Shown here one piece after another: positions 34,630-47,810 of a stretch of 64,000 nt of DNA. The notes beneath the pieces are model-generated. The model was given only the letters and a program-made list of their open reading frames with translations, ran no database searches and was not told the DNA's origin. This stretch comes from Asterella californica (Eukaryota; Streptophyta; Marchantiopsida; Marchantiales; Aytoniaceae): assembly GCA_036924285.1 (NCBI GenBank), contig JAYKYS010000008.1, positions 19,763,001 through 19,827,000 of the forward strand, given 5' to 3'. Made by a program: the position numbers and the translations under genes. Within the stretch, counting starts at the first letter, position 1; every line of letters begins with the position of its first letter.

Positions 34630-35662
34630 AAAATGGCTATCTAGACAGTTGTTCAAATAGAGGTGGCGTAGAATCAAGCAACGTACTGTATATGTAACGT
34701 ACAAGCCACGAATCGAGGTCAACACACTGAATAATGCACCCTTCACCCTCACCCAGCACTACATCACTGCTTTGCATATACGACGTTCACATTGGGGCAA
34801 GAACAGAACAGGGCACCGATTCCATTCCCTGTGTGTTTCTCGGGAAACGACTGTCTTGAACAAATCTGTTAACTAGTTGCGAGGAGATGAAGGAAGCCAG
34901 GAGGGAAAAGAGAGAAAGTTGACACGAAACACTAGTTTACCATTTCCTACCGAGAAAGCGATTTTAGTTTCTTGTTGACGAGGGAATATGCCTCACGTCT
35001 TCATAATGCTTCATACTGCATTGAAAGCTGTGCTCTAGACGTATTAGCAAAAGAGAATCTGCTTGTGAGGGCGGCTTCACCTTAGCTGAAACCAGGGTAA
35101 TTTTGAAGAGCTCGTTGAAATCTCCTGGTTATCCGTAGGGAGAAGAATCTGTTACGTAAGTGTTGGAGGTATCTCTAGAAGGTCTCTTCCTTCCCCGAAA
35201 AGAGGGTAGTCCTTGAGGATCTTGTTTTGTTCGGAAATCTAACATGACCAATGTTACATGGAATGAGCATGGATCCGAAGATGCTCTCGTGTTTTCCGTT
35301 AGCTTGAGAAGATGAAAGGTTGACAAATACAAAGAGTAGAAAGTTGAGAAACCATCACTGCACTGAAGACCACCATATCCTCCCGTGACTACCCAAGCCC
35401 AAAGCTTACAGTGCACGCTTTGTCCTCCTCTGTGCAGCTGCCATCTTACCCGTCTCACTTGACGTGGAGTCTGTGGTCATGAAGGCCAACCAGGTCGGTC
35501 ACGTCATCCGCCCATCAGTTCCTGCCATTATTCTTCTCATGGTCCTCTCGACTTCCTTTTTCTTGCTTCTTGGAAGCACAATAAATTAAAAATTTAACCC
35601 CGAAAAAATACTTGGCAGATTGCTCGAGCACTTCCCTCCAAGGGTTGATCTTGATACGAGAA

Positions 35663-36125
35663 TTAGTCAAATCTAAAGTAATTTCTCGTCTCTAATACTG
35701 AAGTATGCCCCACGGGAAACCCTTCGAGTTTGGGACTTGATAATCTACAGTAGTCTTCAAATACGCTTGAACAACGATCATTCTGCTCATAGCCAAGTTC
35801 TCCGATTCTAATGTCAAGTATGCTGTAAAGGGGTAGACAGCAATAACTGACTTTCAGCATCTCCTTTTGCGGATTGAAGGCTTAAAAGAGAGACAAAACC
35901 AGACCCCAGAAGTCATATTAAGCACTTGAACAATATTACACTAACCTTGTACAGCCAAACAAAAACACCTCCCTTGATCTAAGATTTGCATCATAAAAGT
36001 TTCAAAGGAGTTATGCCACCTTCGAGCTTCTAGGACTTCATTCTGCGGACTCTTGGTCTCCGAGGGGTAGGACTGATCCTTCGATTCGTTGGATGACTCT
36101 TCGTAGATGTCAAAACCATCAAATT
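35663..36125 (-). CDS. Two 3'-terminal exons of an unidentified minus-strand gene (partial)
   Basis: The final exon is 35663-35822. It starts after a good acceptor (TGCTGTCTACCCCTTTACAG in minus orientation) and encodes ILDIRIGELGYEQNDRCSSV.. to ..NYFRFD and a TAA stop. The exon before it, 35969-36125, starts after TGTATAG and ends at the donor GGGAG|GTGTTT. It encodes EFDGFDIYEESSNESKDQSY.. to ..FMMQILDQG. Phases match (exon ends 2 bases into a codon; next exon supplies the third), giving an Ile-rich, acidic sequence across a 146-base intron. Upstream exons on the minus strand could not be traced. I recognise no family. Alternative: chance frames with a chance acceptor. Confidence 0.4.
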
Positions 36126-36165
36126 CTATACATTTTACATGCCGTACATACATACAGAGGAGCAC

Positions 36166-38754
36166 AGTACAAAGACTCTGTAACCTGTTGGAGGAGGGGT
36201 TTGTAACTAAGGAAAAAAGTTACAATGCGTAGACTGCAACACACACCTCAACAAGTCAACAGCTTGTGGACGCCTCACAATTTCTTAACAAGGGCAGTCA
36301 TATTTTCGTTGCACTTCGATCACATGTGGCATCATGGCACACACATCCTGATAAAGAGAAGAAGATTTTCATGGCCTGACCGAGTGACTGGTGAGGAGAG
36401 CTTTCCCGCAAATCAACCAGTTTACTACTAAACTGTTTAATCTTTTGACGTCCGCATAAAGACCGTAGACGAAGGAGGTTGTGTCCTTTGACACACTCTC
36501 TCATGAAGCGATGATAGTTAGATCTGCTTAAATTGTCAACTTCTAAGGGTAAGGACCACGATATATACTAAGATTGATCCGTCTGTTGATTGGAAGTACA
36601 AATATAGATCTGGCCAAAAGTTACCATAGATACATGTCTTGTTCGACCTTGGGGTGAAAGTCCTCGTTAGTCTCCCAGATCTTTGTAGCATTCAATCCAT
36701 TTTGTGTGGAGAGGTGTCAATGTATGATAAGGTTTTCTATCGCTGGGAACAACCAGTCATTGGTTCCTACGAAGAGTGCCATGTACTCCAGAGGGGCCTA
36801 CAGCAGCATTTTCTTCCTGCCATCCTTGATCCATGTCCGATGCAACTTTTACTTGTATGACTACAACGAGTCATTCTGACAAGAGTTATGGTTCCAGCCA
36901 AATCTTCTACCTGCATCTGAGCATGATGTCGTCAAGGTAGTGTCTCATGTCGTACTCTGGGGGATGAGTCTACTCGACTATTTTATCTTGTCCCCTGTCG
37001 TCCAGTCTCAGTATGCTTTAATTAAAGCAATCCAACAAGCACATCATTGTGCATTCCCTGTGTACAGTTGATCTCAAGCTACTCATGACGTAAATTAAAC
37101 TATTCCACCATGTCGTTAGTTTTAGTGGTTTATCCCTAATGACATAAACCTTGACATAGGAATGCATTCTGAAGTACAGTTGTTTTCATCGACCTATAGG
37201 GCACATAACTCTACTATGTCCACTTTCCTCCAAAGCCTACTTGTCCTTTTTTATGTTTCATTACGAGCAAGAGATTCCTCCATATCTCCTTTGTGCGAAT
37301 GGACATTATCAAGGTCGCAACGACAAGCCGGGAGCAATAGATTGCAAAGGAAAAGGAAAAGGATGGATGGATGGATGATTGAGTGGGCTACACGATTTAT
37401 AAGGAGGATCGTTCAAAACCAAGCAGAAGAAGTTTCAAAATCAGCAGAAAGCGCTCACAGTAACCGACAGTAACAGCAAGATATCCAGAAAAGCAAATGT
37501 GTGCACCTATCTAGACAGAGTAAACCACTAAGCAAATCAAAACATCGCCGTCACGACTTGTAACCAGATAAAGGGGAGTAACAGCAACCAGTCGCATCGT
37601 AAAAGCAGAAGATGATATTATGTGTCAACAAAGAGAAAAACAATTAATGGATTGAGTGAACAGAAACCGTTCAAACTGGAACCTCATCGGACGCAATTTC
37701 ATTCTCCTCGTTTCAGCACTCTTCCCCTTCCTCTGGATCTTCCCTTCAGTCTGGATTGTGAGCACAAAGTACTTATCAGATCAGCAGGGTTGTGATGAAA
37801 TCAAAGCGATAAGCATAACGGGTATCGGCTCCTTCGGATGTTGTAGTATGACGATGCAGCCATTGGGGCGTGTCAAAGCTAGTCTCGTAAAACTGAAAGG
37901 GGGAGTGGAGTCAGAGCCCGTAAATCATTTTCCAAAGAACTACTCAGGAATGGGTCACCTTTGAACCAAACCCATAAGGAGAACTAAGGATGTAAGATCC
38001 ATTTAAGGGTCGGATTAAATTTTACCGCAAATCAGATATTTCTGACTGTAGTATTAAGACTGATTCAAATAAAAAACTCTCTGCGCTTAAAAAAATTAAA
38101 CGAGTGTAGACTTGAATCCGGGAGTGTGGTAAAGAATTTGCTGCACGAGGGAAATTCTGCATTTTAAAATGGCCATTGATAGTGAAGATGTCACTAAGTA
38201 ACGAAAATCTGGTGATCGGGACACAATCTTCATAGTGATCCCTCTAGTCCTCTAATTGGTCTTCGTGTGTAGTCTCGATGTGTTATCCTTCAAAATCTAA
38301 TCAGAATGGTAAAACATCTAGATTTCATATGGTGTATGCAGACTATGAGAAGCTTCTAGAGTAAATAGAAGATCTCGATAATTTAGTAATTCTCCATGAC
38401 AGTGCTCATAAGACTAGAATAGGAGGGTGATTGCAGTAAAAAACACCACTGCTTTTGGGGTCATGGCAGTACACTTGTGTGTGTGATTTCCGACTGTGAT
38501 TGATTTTGTGTTGCAGGAAGAAATTGACCGACTTGTATATTCTTATAAATCCATTTGGGAGTTAATTCAGAGTTACTGTCGCTGTAACAGAAATGGACCG
38601 AGTGACCACAATGCAACTGCGAAACGAAGCGAAAAACTGATATAATTAGCTGAAAGATAGAAAAATAAAAATCATAAACATATGTTTTAACCACTTAGCT
38701 ACAACCTCCAAAACTCAAAGAACTATCCAATATATATACAATATAGGGATAATA
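36166..38754. other. Non-coding stretch, nothing recognised
   Basis: Open frames such as 37162-37473 and 36298-36504 (minus) have no known domains. Upstream exons of the minus-strand fragment at 35.7-36.1 kb may lie in the first part but are not identifiable. Confidence 0.4.
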
Positions 38755-38997
38755 TAACGTACCCGGAGCTTGGGTACCGCTTCTAATACCCTAAGGAAGC
38801 ATCAACGGTGATCATTCATTCATCAAAGTGAGATCACCGTTGATTATAAAGATATATTTAAAATTAATTATTATTGTTTTCCTGAAATGTCAAATCTGCC
38901 CGGTTCTGAAATCTACTCAATCAACCTGATTGATAGGTAAATCATCATATATTTCAACACCGAGTATTATAAGCGGTACCCGCTCTCAGGTATATTA
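38755..38997. mobile_element. Second MITE-like element with long terminal inverted repeats
   Basis: The left end (CGTACCCGGAGCTTGGGTACCG, CTTCTAATAC) is matched on the right by GTATTATAAGCGGTACCCGC and CTCAGGTATATTA in inverted form, about 33 bases with mismatches; 18 bases (GGGTACCGCTT.TAATAC) are near-perfect. An inner inverted pair ATCAACGGTGATC (38801-38813) and GATCACCGTTGAT (38832-38844) is perfect. Total about 240 bases, no coding. Flanks are TATA-rich, so a TA target duplication is possible but not provable. Family not assigned. Confidence 0.65.
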
Positions 38998-41900
38998 ATA
39001 GATTATATATATATACTACTGCATTTTGAGAGGAATATTATTATAAAATAGAGATATATTTTGTGTATCGGTAAAATATATATGAAACAAGACTCGCCTA
39101 AAAACAAAAATGCTCTCATGTGTCACAAAATACAACCGCATTCACATACTAATTACATTTTCAGTTGTAATAGATTTCATTGTGAAATCTAAATTTCTGA
39201 GAAAAATAAGTCTCACACATCTTGTAAATCGTTGTTTCTCAACTTTTATAAGATCTTTCTTCTCTCCACTAGATCAAGCCATTAACATAAATGAAATAAT
39301 CGAGACTCTGGCGTGATCATTACATCTTTACATGATAGTCATGCTTCTTTGAGAAACACTCCACCAGAACAAAGATGTATTATACATGCACCATTACTAT
39401 CGAATCTATCTACTACTTTAACTAACTGAATGATCACTAGTACTGACATTTGAAATTATTAGTGGGAGTATTCAGAACAAGTTCATCCTCAATCAATTGC
39501 ACTGATTTGAAAAATGAACTCTTGTCTATCCTTATCAACTATCTAAATGATTCTACAAGAACGAAAAAATTGTCCATAAAATCATGACTCTTGTTGAATC
39601 CAATCGGACCCCTCGTTCCATGATATATTTATTATCGTAAAGGAACATATATAATTCTATCATATCTTCCTCTTCAAATTCATATTTATTCATATTTATC
39701 TTTTTTGAACTCTTTCAAACTGAACTCTTCTACATCTACATCTTCTTTTGGAATAGTGCATCATCGTGCTCTAGACAACAGATGGTATTTGCATGAGATC
39801 TTGATACAAATTCAGAATTTCCTCTTTCTAGCATCTCAATTCCAATAGCTGATCTAAATCTTTCACAAATTCTTGTCTCACGGATTTTTTAGGCATGATC
39901 ACAAAATGAGCTCGAAATGATGGACGTACTATCTATAGAGGAGTATACACTAATGTGCTCCGCACTGAGACCCAATGGACAATACTTATGCAGACATCAA
40001 GAGATGACTAGATTAACTTGCATTCTGAATCTGCATTAATTATTTAACTGGGGCTAAAACTGTCATGTAGATGGTGAGCCTAATACCTCTATAAGAATAT
40101 TGCTCACCTCTGATGACTCCTGTAAAAGAAGATTTATAAAATCAACCAGTCTGAGGACATTCTTACGGGTAACCTTGACATGACTTATTTCTTCTATCAC
40201 CATGAACAAAACAAACGCCTTGGACTCCATAAATATTCATTGACCTTACGGGGAAGTCAGTCATGTCAATGAGAAATCCAAACATAATCTTGTATGTAAG
40301 AGACTAGAAGATATAAGAGGCCCATAGAGAATCAGTTGCTTTGCCAACATGCTTCTTCTTCTTCCTCACATGCTTTCCGTCGGTCTAAGAAGGTCTAAGA
40401 AAAACAACTCTCTTCATGACAGTTCCAAGTTTCAAGAATTCACCATGATTGTTTCTTCTTTGTTCTAAGATTGCTTCTTTCTTTTACGCTTAACCCACGA
40501 TTGTTAGTTATTTCATCGTGTACTCTCTGATGCTACTTCGTCTCTTCTTCTTTATGAACTTTTTTCTTTTGAGTTTAATGTTGTATTCCTCAACTATCTT
40601 TGCGCTATTAGGGAAACAGCCAAAGACTGAGTTCTTTGAAAAATTAATGTTCAAGTTCCCAAGGCCTCTTGTTCGCTTGCAACATGCCAAATCCACTATC
40701 CTCGCTACATTATGGTTCTAAGACAAAAGTGAGATATATACATACAATAAGCAACGCAAGTCCTCCATCAAAGATCATGATATCTCTTTAGTCACAAGCG
40801 TACAAGTATATGTTTTCTTGGTTGTATAAGGACACCGAGAATGACAATGACACATGCATACAAAACTAAACTTAAACTTCATCTCTATAAATCGGATAAT
40901 CTCTCGAAAACCTTGACATCCATTTACTACAAAAGCATAGTTGCAATTTGATCACCACCACTTGAAAGAACCATACATCTCTACTTCCACTTCATGATCC
41001 GCAGATGATAAGGAGGAAAATGCATGAGTCAGCAAAGATCTTAAATAAAGCGTATAGATAGTTCAACAGCATCTTCATTTTGTTAGAAGATTACAATGTG
41101 TTTTAAGAGATCTTGGGTGCATGGGAGGCTATAAGTTAAACAAGTTATTGATGGCATTCATGCATCTCATTTATCTTTGGACTCGATGTCGTGTCTAGAT
41201 AAGCTATGGTGTAAACTTAAGGTTCTGAGATAGAATTTTCTCAGTTTGGTCCAAACATGTTTCAGATAGTAACACTGGGTAGTTCTTGTTGAAGAGATCA
41301 AAATTAATCTTTTGATCATCGTGAGTGGAGCTAAGATGACAAGTTACTAGACGATGATGAGACAATTAGAACTGAGATGGTATATTAGGATGATGTGTCA
41401 CTTCGCATGTGTGTCACTTGATGGTTTGACACTCGTGACACTTGGCAACTTTGCATGCAGGACACATGGCATCCGCATACAGGGACACTTGGATTTTATT
41501 CTCTTGTTCAGAATGGAGATTTTTTATTAGACGTCTAAAACTGTCTAAATGTTTCACTTAGAAAATATAGCTATAATTGATTCTCAGATGGATTTTTGGT
41601 GTTAAGTTGGGTTAAGTTGTCTAAATAGCAAATTTGCGCAAGGACTCATGAAGAGAAAGGATCAGCAGGGAGAAATAGAATGAAGGTTCGTAACTGCGCA
41701 AAAAACTTCTTTGGTAACTCTGGTCGAAAATCTAAATAGAACAATGTACACAGCTGTAGTTTGTTACCTATTACCTGTTACGGCAGGTCAAATGAAATTG
41801 ACATAGAGATGTGAATGCAACTTGGTACGAGGCTCGTGACTATATATGTGTACGTGGTTCAAGTAGCTCAATGCTCCTTCGATCAAGATCTTGCGACAAC

Positions 41901-42270
41901 CGTGAATGCATGAAATATCCTATAAAGTTCCAGACGGTGACATGGACAGTGGGACCCATCCATATATTAGTGTGTGTCAAAGTGAAAACAAAATATTCTC
42001 TAATGGCAAGAAGGGAGAAGGCTGTAGTTTGTCCAAAGGAAGCTTTGTCTAGAGCCGGGTATCGCTTAGGGTAGTGTTTTTGTATCGCTATAACTTTTAA
42101 ATTTTTAAAAATTATAATAAATTTTTAAAGTATTAAATTTACTAACGACTGAAACGTACGTCTAAAGTGAACAAAAATTAAATTAAAGACAGCCGCAGCC
42201 GTAACATTCTTCTGCGAGAGATGGATATTATTCAAAAGTTCCAGCTTTGACACGCGATATTAGCTGGCAC
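38998..42270. other. AT-rich non-coding stretch, possibly decayed coding on minus strand
   Basis: Minus-strand translation of about 39250-40440 gives runs of 20 to 40 codons without stops but no recognised motif, so it may be an old transposon. A region near 41390-41490 repeats GTGTCACTT/GACACTTGG words. The convergent open frames at 40508-40721 have no support. Confidence 0.35.
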
Positions 42271-42274
42271 TCGT

Positions 42275-42328
42275 AACCTCCTCCGCCTCTCAGTTTAATG
42301 TATGTTAAACTGAGAGGTGGAGGAGGTT
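42275..42328. repeat. 24-bp inverted repeat with 6-base loop
   Basis: Arms at 42275-42298 (AACCTCCTCCGCCTCTCAG..) and 42305-42328 are reverse complements with one G/T mismatch that would pair in RNA. It lies in AT-rich DNA, so the C/T-rich arms stand out. Confidence 0.85.
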
Positions 42329-42914
42329 CGGTGATCAATTAAATTAAAAGTTAGTGTGTTATTAGTCTTTATTAGTCTGTTTTGTAATTACAAACGGATT
42401 GCATCCATGAACAATCTTCATGGTTTTAATTTCAATGTAGCATCTAAGTGTTAGACCGGGAGATAAAATATAAAATATATATATTTAAGTTCAATTTATT
42501 TAAATTAACCATAAAGCTCTGCCATAACCCGATTACTCCCAGAATCCTGGTTCTGATTCTATGTTCACATTCACTAATTAAGACAAGAAAAGCTTGCCAG
42601 AAGAGAATTATGACATGACAACGGTGAATTTAGTTCCATGTTCGGTGCTTGTCCTCTTCCATCCAAAACCACAGGAGGTATGCATATCATTGAAAATTCA
42701 ATAGAGAAAACCTGTTCAGAAAATGCTTTGCGAGCAGTTTCTCTGAACAAATTTCAGATATATTCGAATGTCACTTTCATCGTGTGTGCAAAGGTCGCAT
42801 GAATCATGTATGAGATGATATCTTAAAGCAGTTAGAGTTCATTTTCGTCGACTTTCACTTGCTATTTGTACACGGAGAATATATTTTCAGAGTGAACTGG
42901 AGTGCACCTGCAGT

Positions 42915-43235
42915 ACATAATATCCTTCCCCACGGCCTTGTACATTGAATTTCATTTTCTCTTATTAGATAATGCGTAAGTGTTATAAAAATTTATTATA
43001 ATAAGCTATTATAAAATATCAAATTAATTCATACATGTTATATGTTAACTAGCTCTGGAGTAGCCAACTCATCCGAAGACAACCCATAAGTGAAAAGTGG
43101 ACTGCTGCGCTCCTGGGAGTATAAGATCAGAAGTTTAGTTGTCTAATTGCGTCATTGCAGGAGACATTAATTAATCTTCTAACCCTTCCCGCTAAAAGAT
43201 TAATTAATGGTTCAGTGTACATGGGTGAATATCCT
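42915..43235 (+). repeat. Dispersed repeat A, copy 2
   Basis: This is the partner of 17593-17925, in the same orientation, about 70-75% identical by eye. It shares CCCCACGG..TTGTACATT, TTTTCTCTTATTAGA, GTTATAAAAATTTATTATA, TGGAGTAGCCAACTCATCCG, CCATAAGTGAAAAGTGGACTG, GACATTAATTAAT, TCTAACCCTTCCCG and CAGTGTACATG. The terminal palindrome of copy 1 is broken here. Confidence 0.75.
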
Positions 43236-43253
43236 GCTTCACCTAGGACGGAA

Positions 43254-43303
43254 CTTAAATATCTATTAGATATGAACTTAAATATCTATTAGATATGAAC
43301 GCA
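43254..43303 (+). repeat. 24-bp tandem duplication
   Basis: The sequence GAACTTAAATATCTATTAGA is present twice in direct contact within AT-rich DNA. Confidence 0.8.
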
Positions 43304-43829
43304 GGATAAGAAGAAAAGGGGAAGAGGAAGTCAGAGCATTTCGCGTCATTCAGATTAGTTACCAGTGTGGAGACCGTGGGTCAAATCTTGTGAGAGGAAA
43401 GGAGGTGAAGAAGTTTAGCAACAGCTTTGAGTTCAACTTTATGTAATCAAGTTTTCTAACTCGTAAGGTTAGTCTTCGTAAACGTTATACGTTATGAACG
43501 ATTCTATGCTCTGTCGTTGATGCAAGGACTCAGACTGTTAGGACAAATATGCATGTAACATGAACTTCTGAAAACCCTTGCCCGCTTGCTGTTATAGGAA
43601 AAGACATAAATGTTAAGAAGAAACTGTATACTAAGCTTGTAGAAAAAGAGAAAATTATTAAAAAAATAGCCAGACCTAAAAATACGAGAATATACAAAAA
43701 TAACCCATAAAGGGAACTCATACAGACGCACATCCGAGAGTACATATCCATGAGGCTACTCACAAACACAGACATTTTACTGGAAGTTTAGTTTCTCACC
43801 TTGATATTCACCTTTACATTGTTCATTTT

Positions 43830-43861
<32 letters not shown>

Positions 43862-46849
43862 TTTAAGCATTCATATGATACTCTATTTACGCTTGCTTGT
43901 CGTCGATGATATGCATCCTAACTCACCTCTGCGGCAAGTAGCGGGAACACGAAAGCGGTTAGAAATTCACAATTTTTAATTGCTGTAAGTTGGTTTTTGA
44001 ACGATCTTGAGAAAAAAAAGTAAAAGTAATCCCTACATGGAGTAAAGTGAAGTCCCTGTGGTCTTTACACGAAACAAGCACGGTAAAGTCTTTTAATGAA
44101 ACAAGTGTGGTAAAGTTCTCACAGCCTTTACTTGGAACGAGTACTATTTCGAATGAATGTTAATCGTTTCCAATTGTGTCTTCCTCTTTGGTAGCTCTTC
44201 CAAATGCCGTCGTCCATGCGCAGATACCACTTGAAATGCTCAACATGGATAAACTATGAACTTTGGAAAAGGAGGAGAACGGACTCCAAGATAAAGACGT
44301 AGCCAGATAACGGATGGGAATTTAAGTTTTAATGTGTGTTCATTTATTATCAAACCGTTCGAAGAGAGAAAATTTGGTAATAAATTAACTTTCATGCATA
44401 TTAACCTCTCAATCTTCGGATGGAGATGTGAATAAGATGTATGTAACATGCACTTCTGGCTAGGGAAAAGAATACTACAAGCGTGAAGAGAGAAGCAAAA
44501 TCTAATATTGTAAGTGAAGCAGAAAACGCAGTGAAGTTTTACTGAACTTTTGGATTTATTAATCAATGATACATTATGGAGGATTAAGAACTATTAGTTT
44601 TAATTCTATAAATATTAAATAATAACAATAATAATATTCTAGAAATAAATATTACATATTATAAGATAGTGCATGCAGGAAAAGTGAAGTGATAAATTAA
44701 ACCGCTTTGCATCATTCCCCTCTTCCGAAATGAGAAGAGGTGAATATGCATGAACCTCATATGAATAACCTTCAATTCTAACGTATGTAACAAAACTATT
44801 TGAGACGTCTAATTCTAGGTTCATTTACATCCTCTGTTCCGCTATGCTAATACCAGTTACTAGTTAATTTGGCAAATTTCAGAAGAATATAAAACCGAGG
44901 ATGCTGTACAACGCGGATGATTTTTATTGATGAAATTCGTTTTCCGTCTCTCAAACTTAACTTACCATCTTTGAATCAGCAGTGGGAGTGACAATCCACT
45001 TCTCTGAATTCTATCTAAACATATATTCTATATTCTATTCGCAAGCATTAAATGCTTGGGAAGTATCTCTTACAACCATATTCCTTGCACCGTTGGAATG
45101 ACCACATTTTGTCTCACTTCCAAATCACTAATACTAAGCTAAGTTGTTTCTGATTAAGTCTTAGTTGTTTATGCAAAGAGAAACTTTCTGAGGCGAGAGT
45201 CTTCTTGGAAGAGACAGAAACTTTCAGGCTGTGAATCGATGTCTAACAACAGAAATAACAGAAGAAAGTAAACTTCTGCATTCTAGATGTTAGAATCTAT
45301 CTATCATTGCCATATACTTTCAATACAAACTCATACATTGCTTCGATGTTTCATCCATCAGCGAATCTCAAACTTCTGAGTGACAAACACCACGAGAAAG
45401 GATTAAACCGCAAGTATCAATATAAAAAGGAAGAAATTTTCTTCTCTCTTTGTACTTTACAACATGAAGAAGATTGAATTTCCCATTTTCTCCAATAAAC
45501 TATATAACATTTAGTTCCATATATCTCAATCACTACTAACTATATTGATTTTGAAACAATGCACAAAGTGTGGAACTCGTGAACAGCTCTCAATTGGAAC
45601 TTTCCTTTTCTATGATTCCATGATTAAATGAGAACTCTAAGATCAAAACAATTTTTACTTTAGTGGGTTGTTTTCAGATGCTCTGTGAATAGGAACTCGA
45701 GAAATGGGAGACTCTGGGTCTCCCTACCGGTACTTGTGTGGTTAAAAAGAGCAGTCTAATTGAACAAGCAGCTAATCTTATGATGCAAATATGAACATTA
45801 TTCTTTCAATTTTTTCTTATTCTCTTTTGGAAAAACACTATTAACCTCCTAATCATCCCTACGAGGAGAATAATACAATTTGAGATTAAGTGAATACGCA
45901 AAAATGGGTGGAAACAACAATTCCGTTTTTACATCAAAAGTAATTTATCATATTGTGTGTAAAAGCGAAATCTTTAGCAAATATTCTTGGCTCGTGTACT
46001 AGTGTTTCTATTTCTGCCCAAAGATCGTGGATGTTTCCTGCTAGCAACTCCGGAAGTGTTTGTTTGTATGAAAATGCCGCAGTATCTCTTATAGACCTAT
46101 TATCATTTCGGCCGTGAGTTTCGGGTATAAGGAAGTGCAAAACTCAAGAAATTTATTTTAAATTTTTAAAGTCAAATAATTATATCCATTCACAATTACA
46201 CCTGTAAGCGATCTACCGCTCTATACAAAACTGTCGTTGGATCAACTACGGACTTTTCCCTTTGGACGTGAGAGAATCTTGTGTTTTAGCTTTGACACTC
46301 CTTAATATATCCCATTACCAATAGAAAGGGCAACTTTCGAAAAGCAACATGTCCGAGTTCGAGCCGCTGGCAACGGACAAGAACTGCCGGCGAGAGAAAA
46401 GAAATATCGGAAGCTGCCGAAAGGAGAATACCCCTTTCCATGCGGAAGTTGCCCGATCCCTGCTTGCTGTTGATATTATGTGATCATCGTCCGAATTATA
46501 CACTATATCACCTTGAGCCTGGGGCTTTTCCTTTGTGACATGGCAGGCACGGCATGTTACAAAACAGAAAGCTGCAAGAAAATAGGTGACCTGATAGTTT
46601 CCTTCAGATTACGATAAGATGACATGGCGTCTGAAGCGCTGTATGGTATGTCGACGGTCTCGTGGATCCTTGGTGGAATAGACTAGGCAAGTTGTTGACG
46701 GAGATCGGGTATACAAGAAAAACCGGACAGAAGGGATCCATCCGGCAGCGTGGGAATTGACTTGAGACAAGGCAAGATTGGAGAAGGGAATCCTGTAACG
46801 CAACAGAAAGAAGCTCATCTGATAGTGGATGTCGACAAGCTCGGCGGAC
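43304..46849. other. AT-rich non-coding stretch
   Basis: No gene supported. It contains a (TTTTCCA)n array at 43829-43862. Minus-strand frames at 43504-43775 are F/Y/S-rich translations of AT-rich DNA. The open frame 44240-44566 (minus) lacks known motifs. Confidence 0.45.
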
Positions 46850-46851
46850 GA

Positions 46852-47810
46852 TCACGTTAGGCTCATGTCACGGCAAATGGAGCAAGAGATCCCAGACCAG
46901 ACGAGCCGGGCGGGCAAGCGAGTAAGCGAGTGAGTAAGTGAAAAGCTGGAAAGGATAACGTCCTCGAACGAACATTCTCCTTGTTCGTACTTCTTTCTAC
47001 TTCCGCTCACTCCTTCCTCTTCCTCGTCGACCGACCACGACGATCTATCAAAATGGCCGTTAAGCGATTTGTGCACTAGCAACAAGTTGCGTTCGTAATC
47101 AGATAGAATATTCTGCTGTGTAGATGCGCGCAAAGATCTCGTCCTTTTCTATCTTCAGAATCAATCGGTTCATTTCCTTGAGCCATGACAAATCACGATC
47201 TGCGAACTTGTTTCCGTCATATAGCCTGACAACAAGTGTTATCCATGTCAAAGTTGAAGTTTGCAGGCAAAGGTTTGTTCTCCTTCCTCGTTCTTGTCCC
47301 CTTATATGAGCACAAACCAAGATCTTCTTGTGAGATAAAAGGAACTACAGGAAGATAAGCGACCTGAATGACAGCAAGAGAAGTCAGGTCGCTATCCGAC
47401 GTGTAGAGTCCGGACCGCGCTTGACAAGAGGCAAGTTTCATTACAGCCCACTTGTCGAGCACAGAGAAAAGGCCGTTGAAATGTCTTGTCACTTGTTGTA
47501 CTCTCTTTTGTTGGACAGATTTTGTAGAATGGATGGGATGAGAGGGAAATAAGGTGAAGTCCGACGTGGTCGTGTCGACTGGAAGCTTTGTTCCTGGATC
47601 CAATGCATGAAGAGGAATATTTAATCATGCACTCAACCTCCACAGTATTGACTCCTATGCACTTTCATTTTGATTGATCTTGGACTTGGTAACCGTTTGC
47701 ATGTTGGTCCTGACTCCTGACTTCCAGCAAGCACTCAACCTCCAAAAGTTCTGACCCCCATTCACTGCTTGATTCGTCATCATCAGACATGAGAGTAACC
47801 TTTACTTCCG
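46852..47810 (-). pseudogene. Decayed coding-like stretch, family unknown
   Basis: Several minus-strand frames read like protein in succession, from high to low coordinate. They are MSDDDESSSEWGSELLEVEC (from about 47790), then FNGLFSVLDKWAVMKLASCQ..GLYTSDSDLTSLAVIQ (about 47480-47360), then VVRLYDGNKFADRDLSWLKE..RLILKIEKDEIFARI (about 47240-47125), then QQNILSDYERNLLLVHKSLN followed by an acidic run (47110-46960). Neighbouring pieces overlap in different frames, as expected of single-base indels in one old coding region, or of exons I cannot connect. A VECLLEV/VECMIKY block repeats at about 47735 and 47633, suggesting an internal duplication. I recognise no family; the YTSDSD wording slightly recalls Rxt3-like proteins but that is weak. 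Confidence 0.3.

Larger units (their letters stand above)
26331..35662. other. GC-richer, mostly non-coding stretch, no gene recognised
   Basis: Many open frames of 60 to 190 codons occur on both strands (for example 26183-26746, 30893-31300 minus, 32109-32366), but none shows a domain, a consistent splice pattern or codon bias. The longest (26183-26746) starts inside the tandem duplication. The stretch may include untranslated exons or long introns of neighbouring genes. Microsatellites and hairpins inside it are listed separately. Confidence 0.5.

Noticed and set aside
43340..43400. Possible tRNA gene or SINE (GTGGGTCAAATCTTG)
   Set aside because: The B-box-like part has no convincing A-box or cloverleaf.
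43504..43775. Hydrophobic minus-strand frames
   Set aside because: Two overlapping frames are equally hydrophobic, an effect of base composition.
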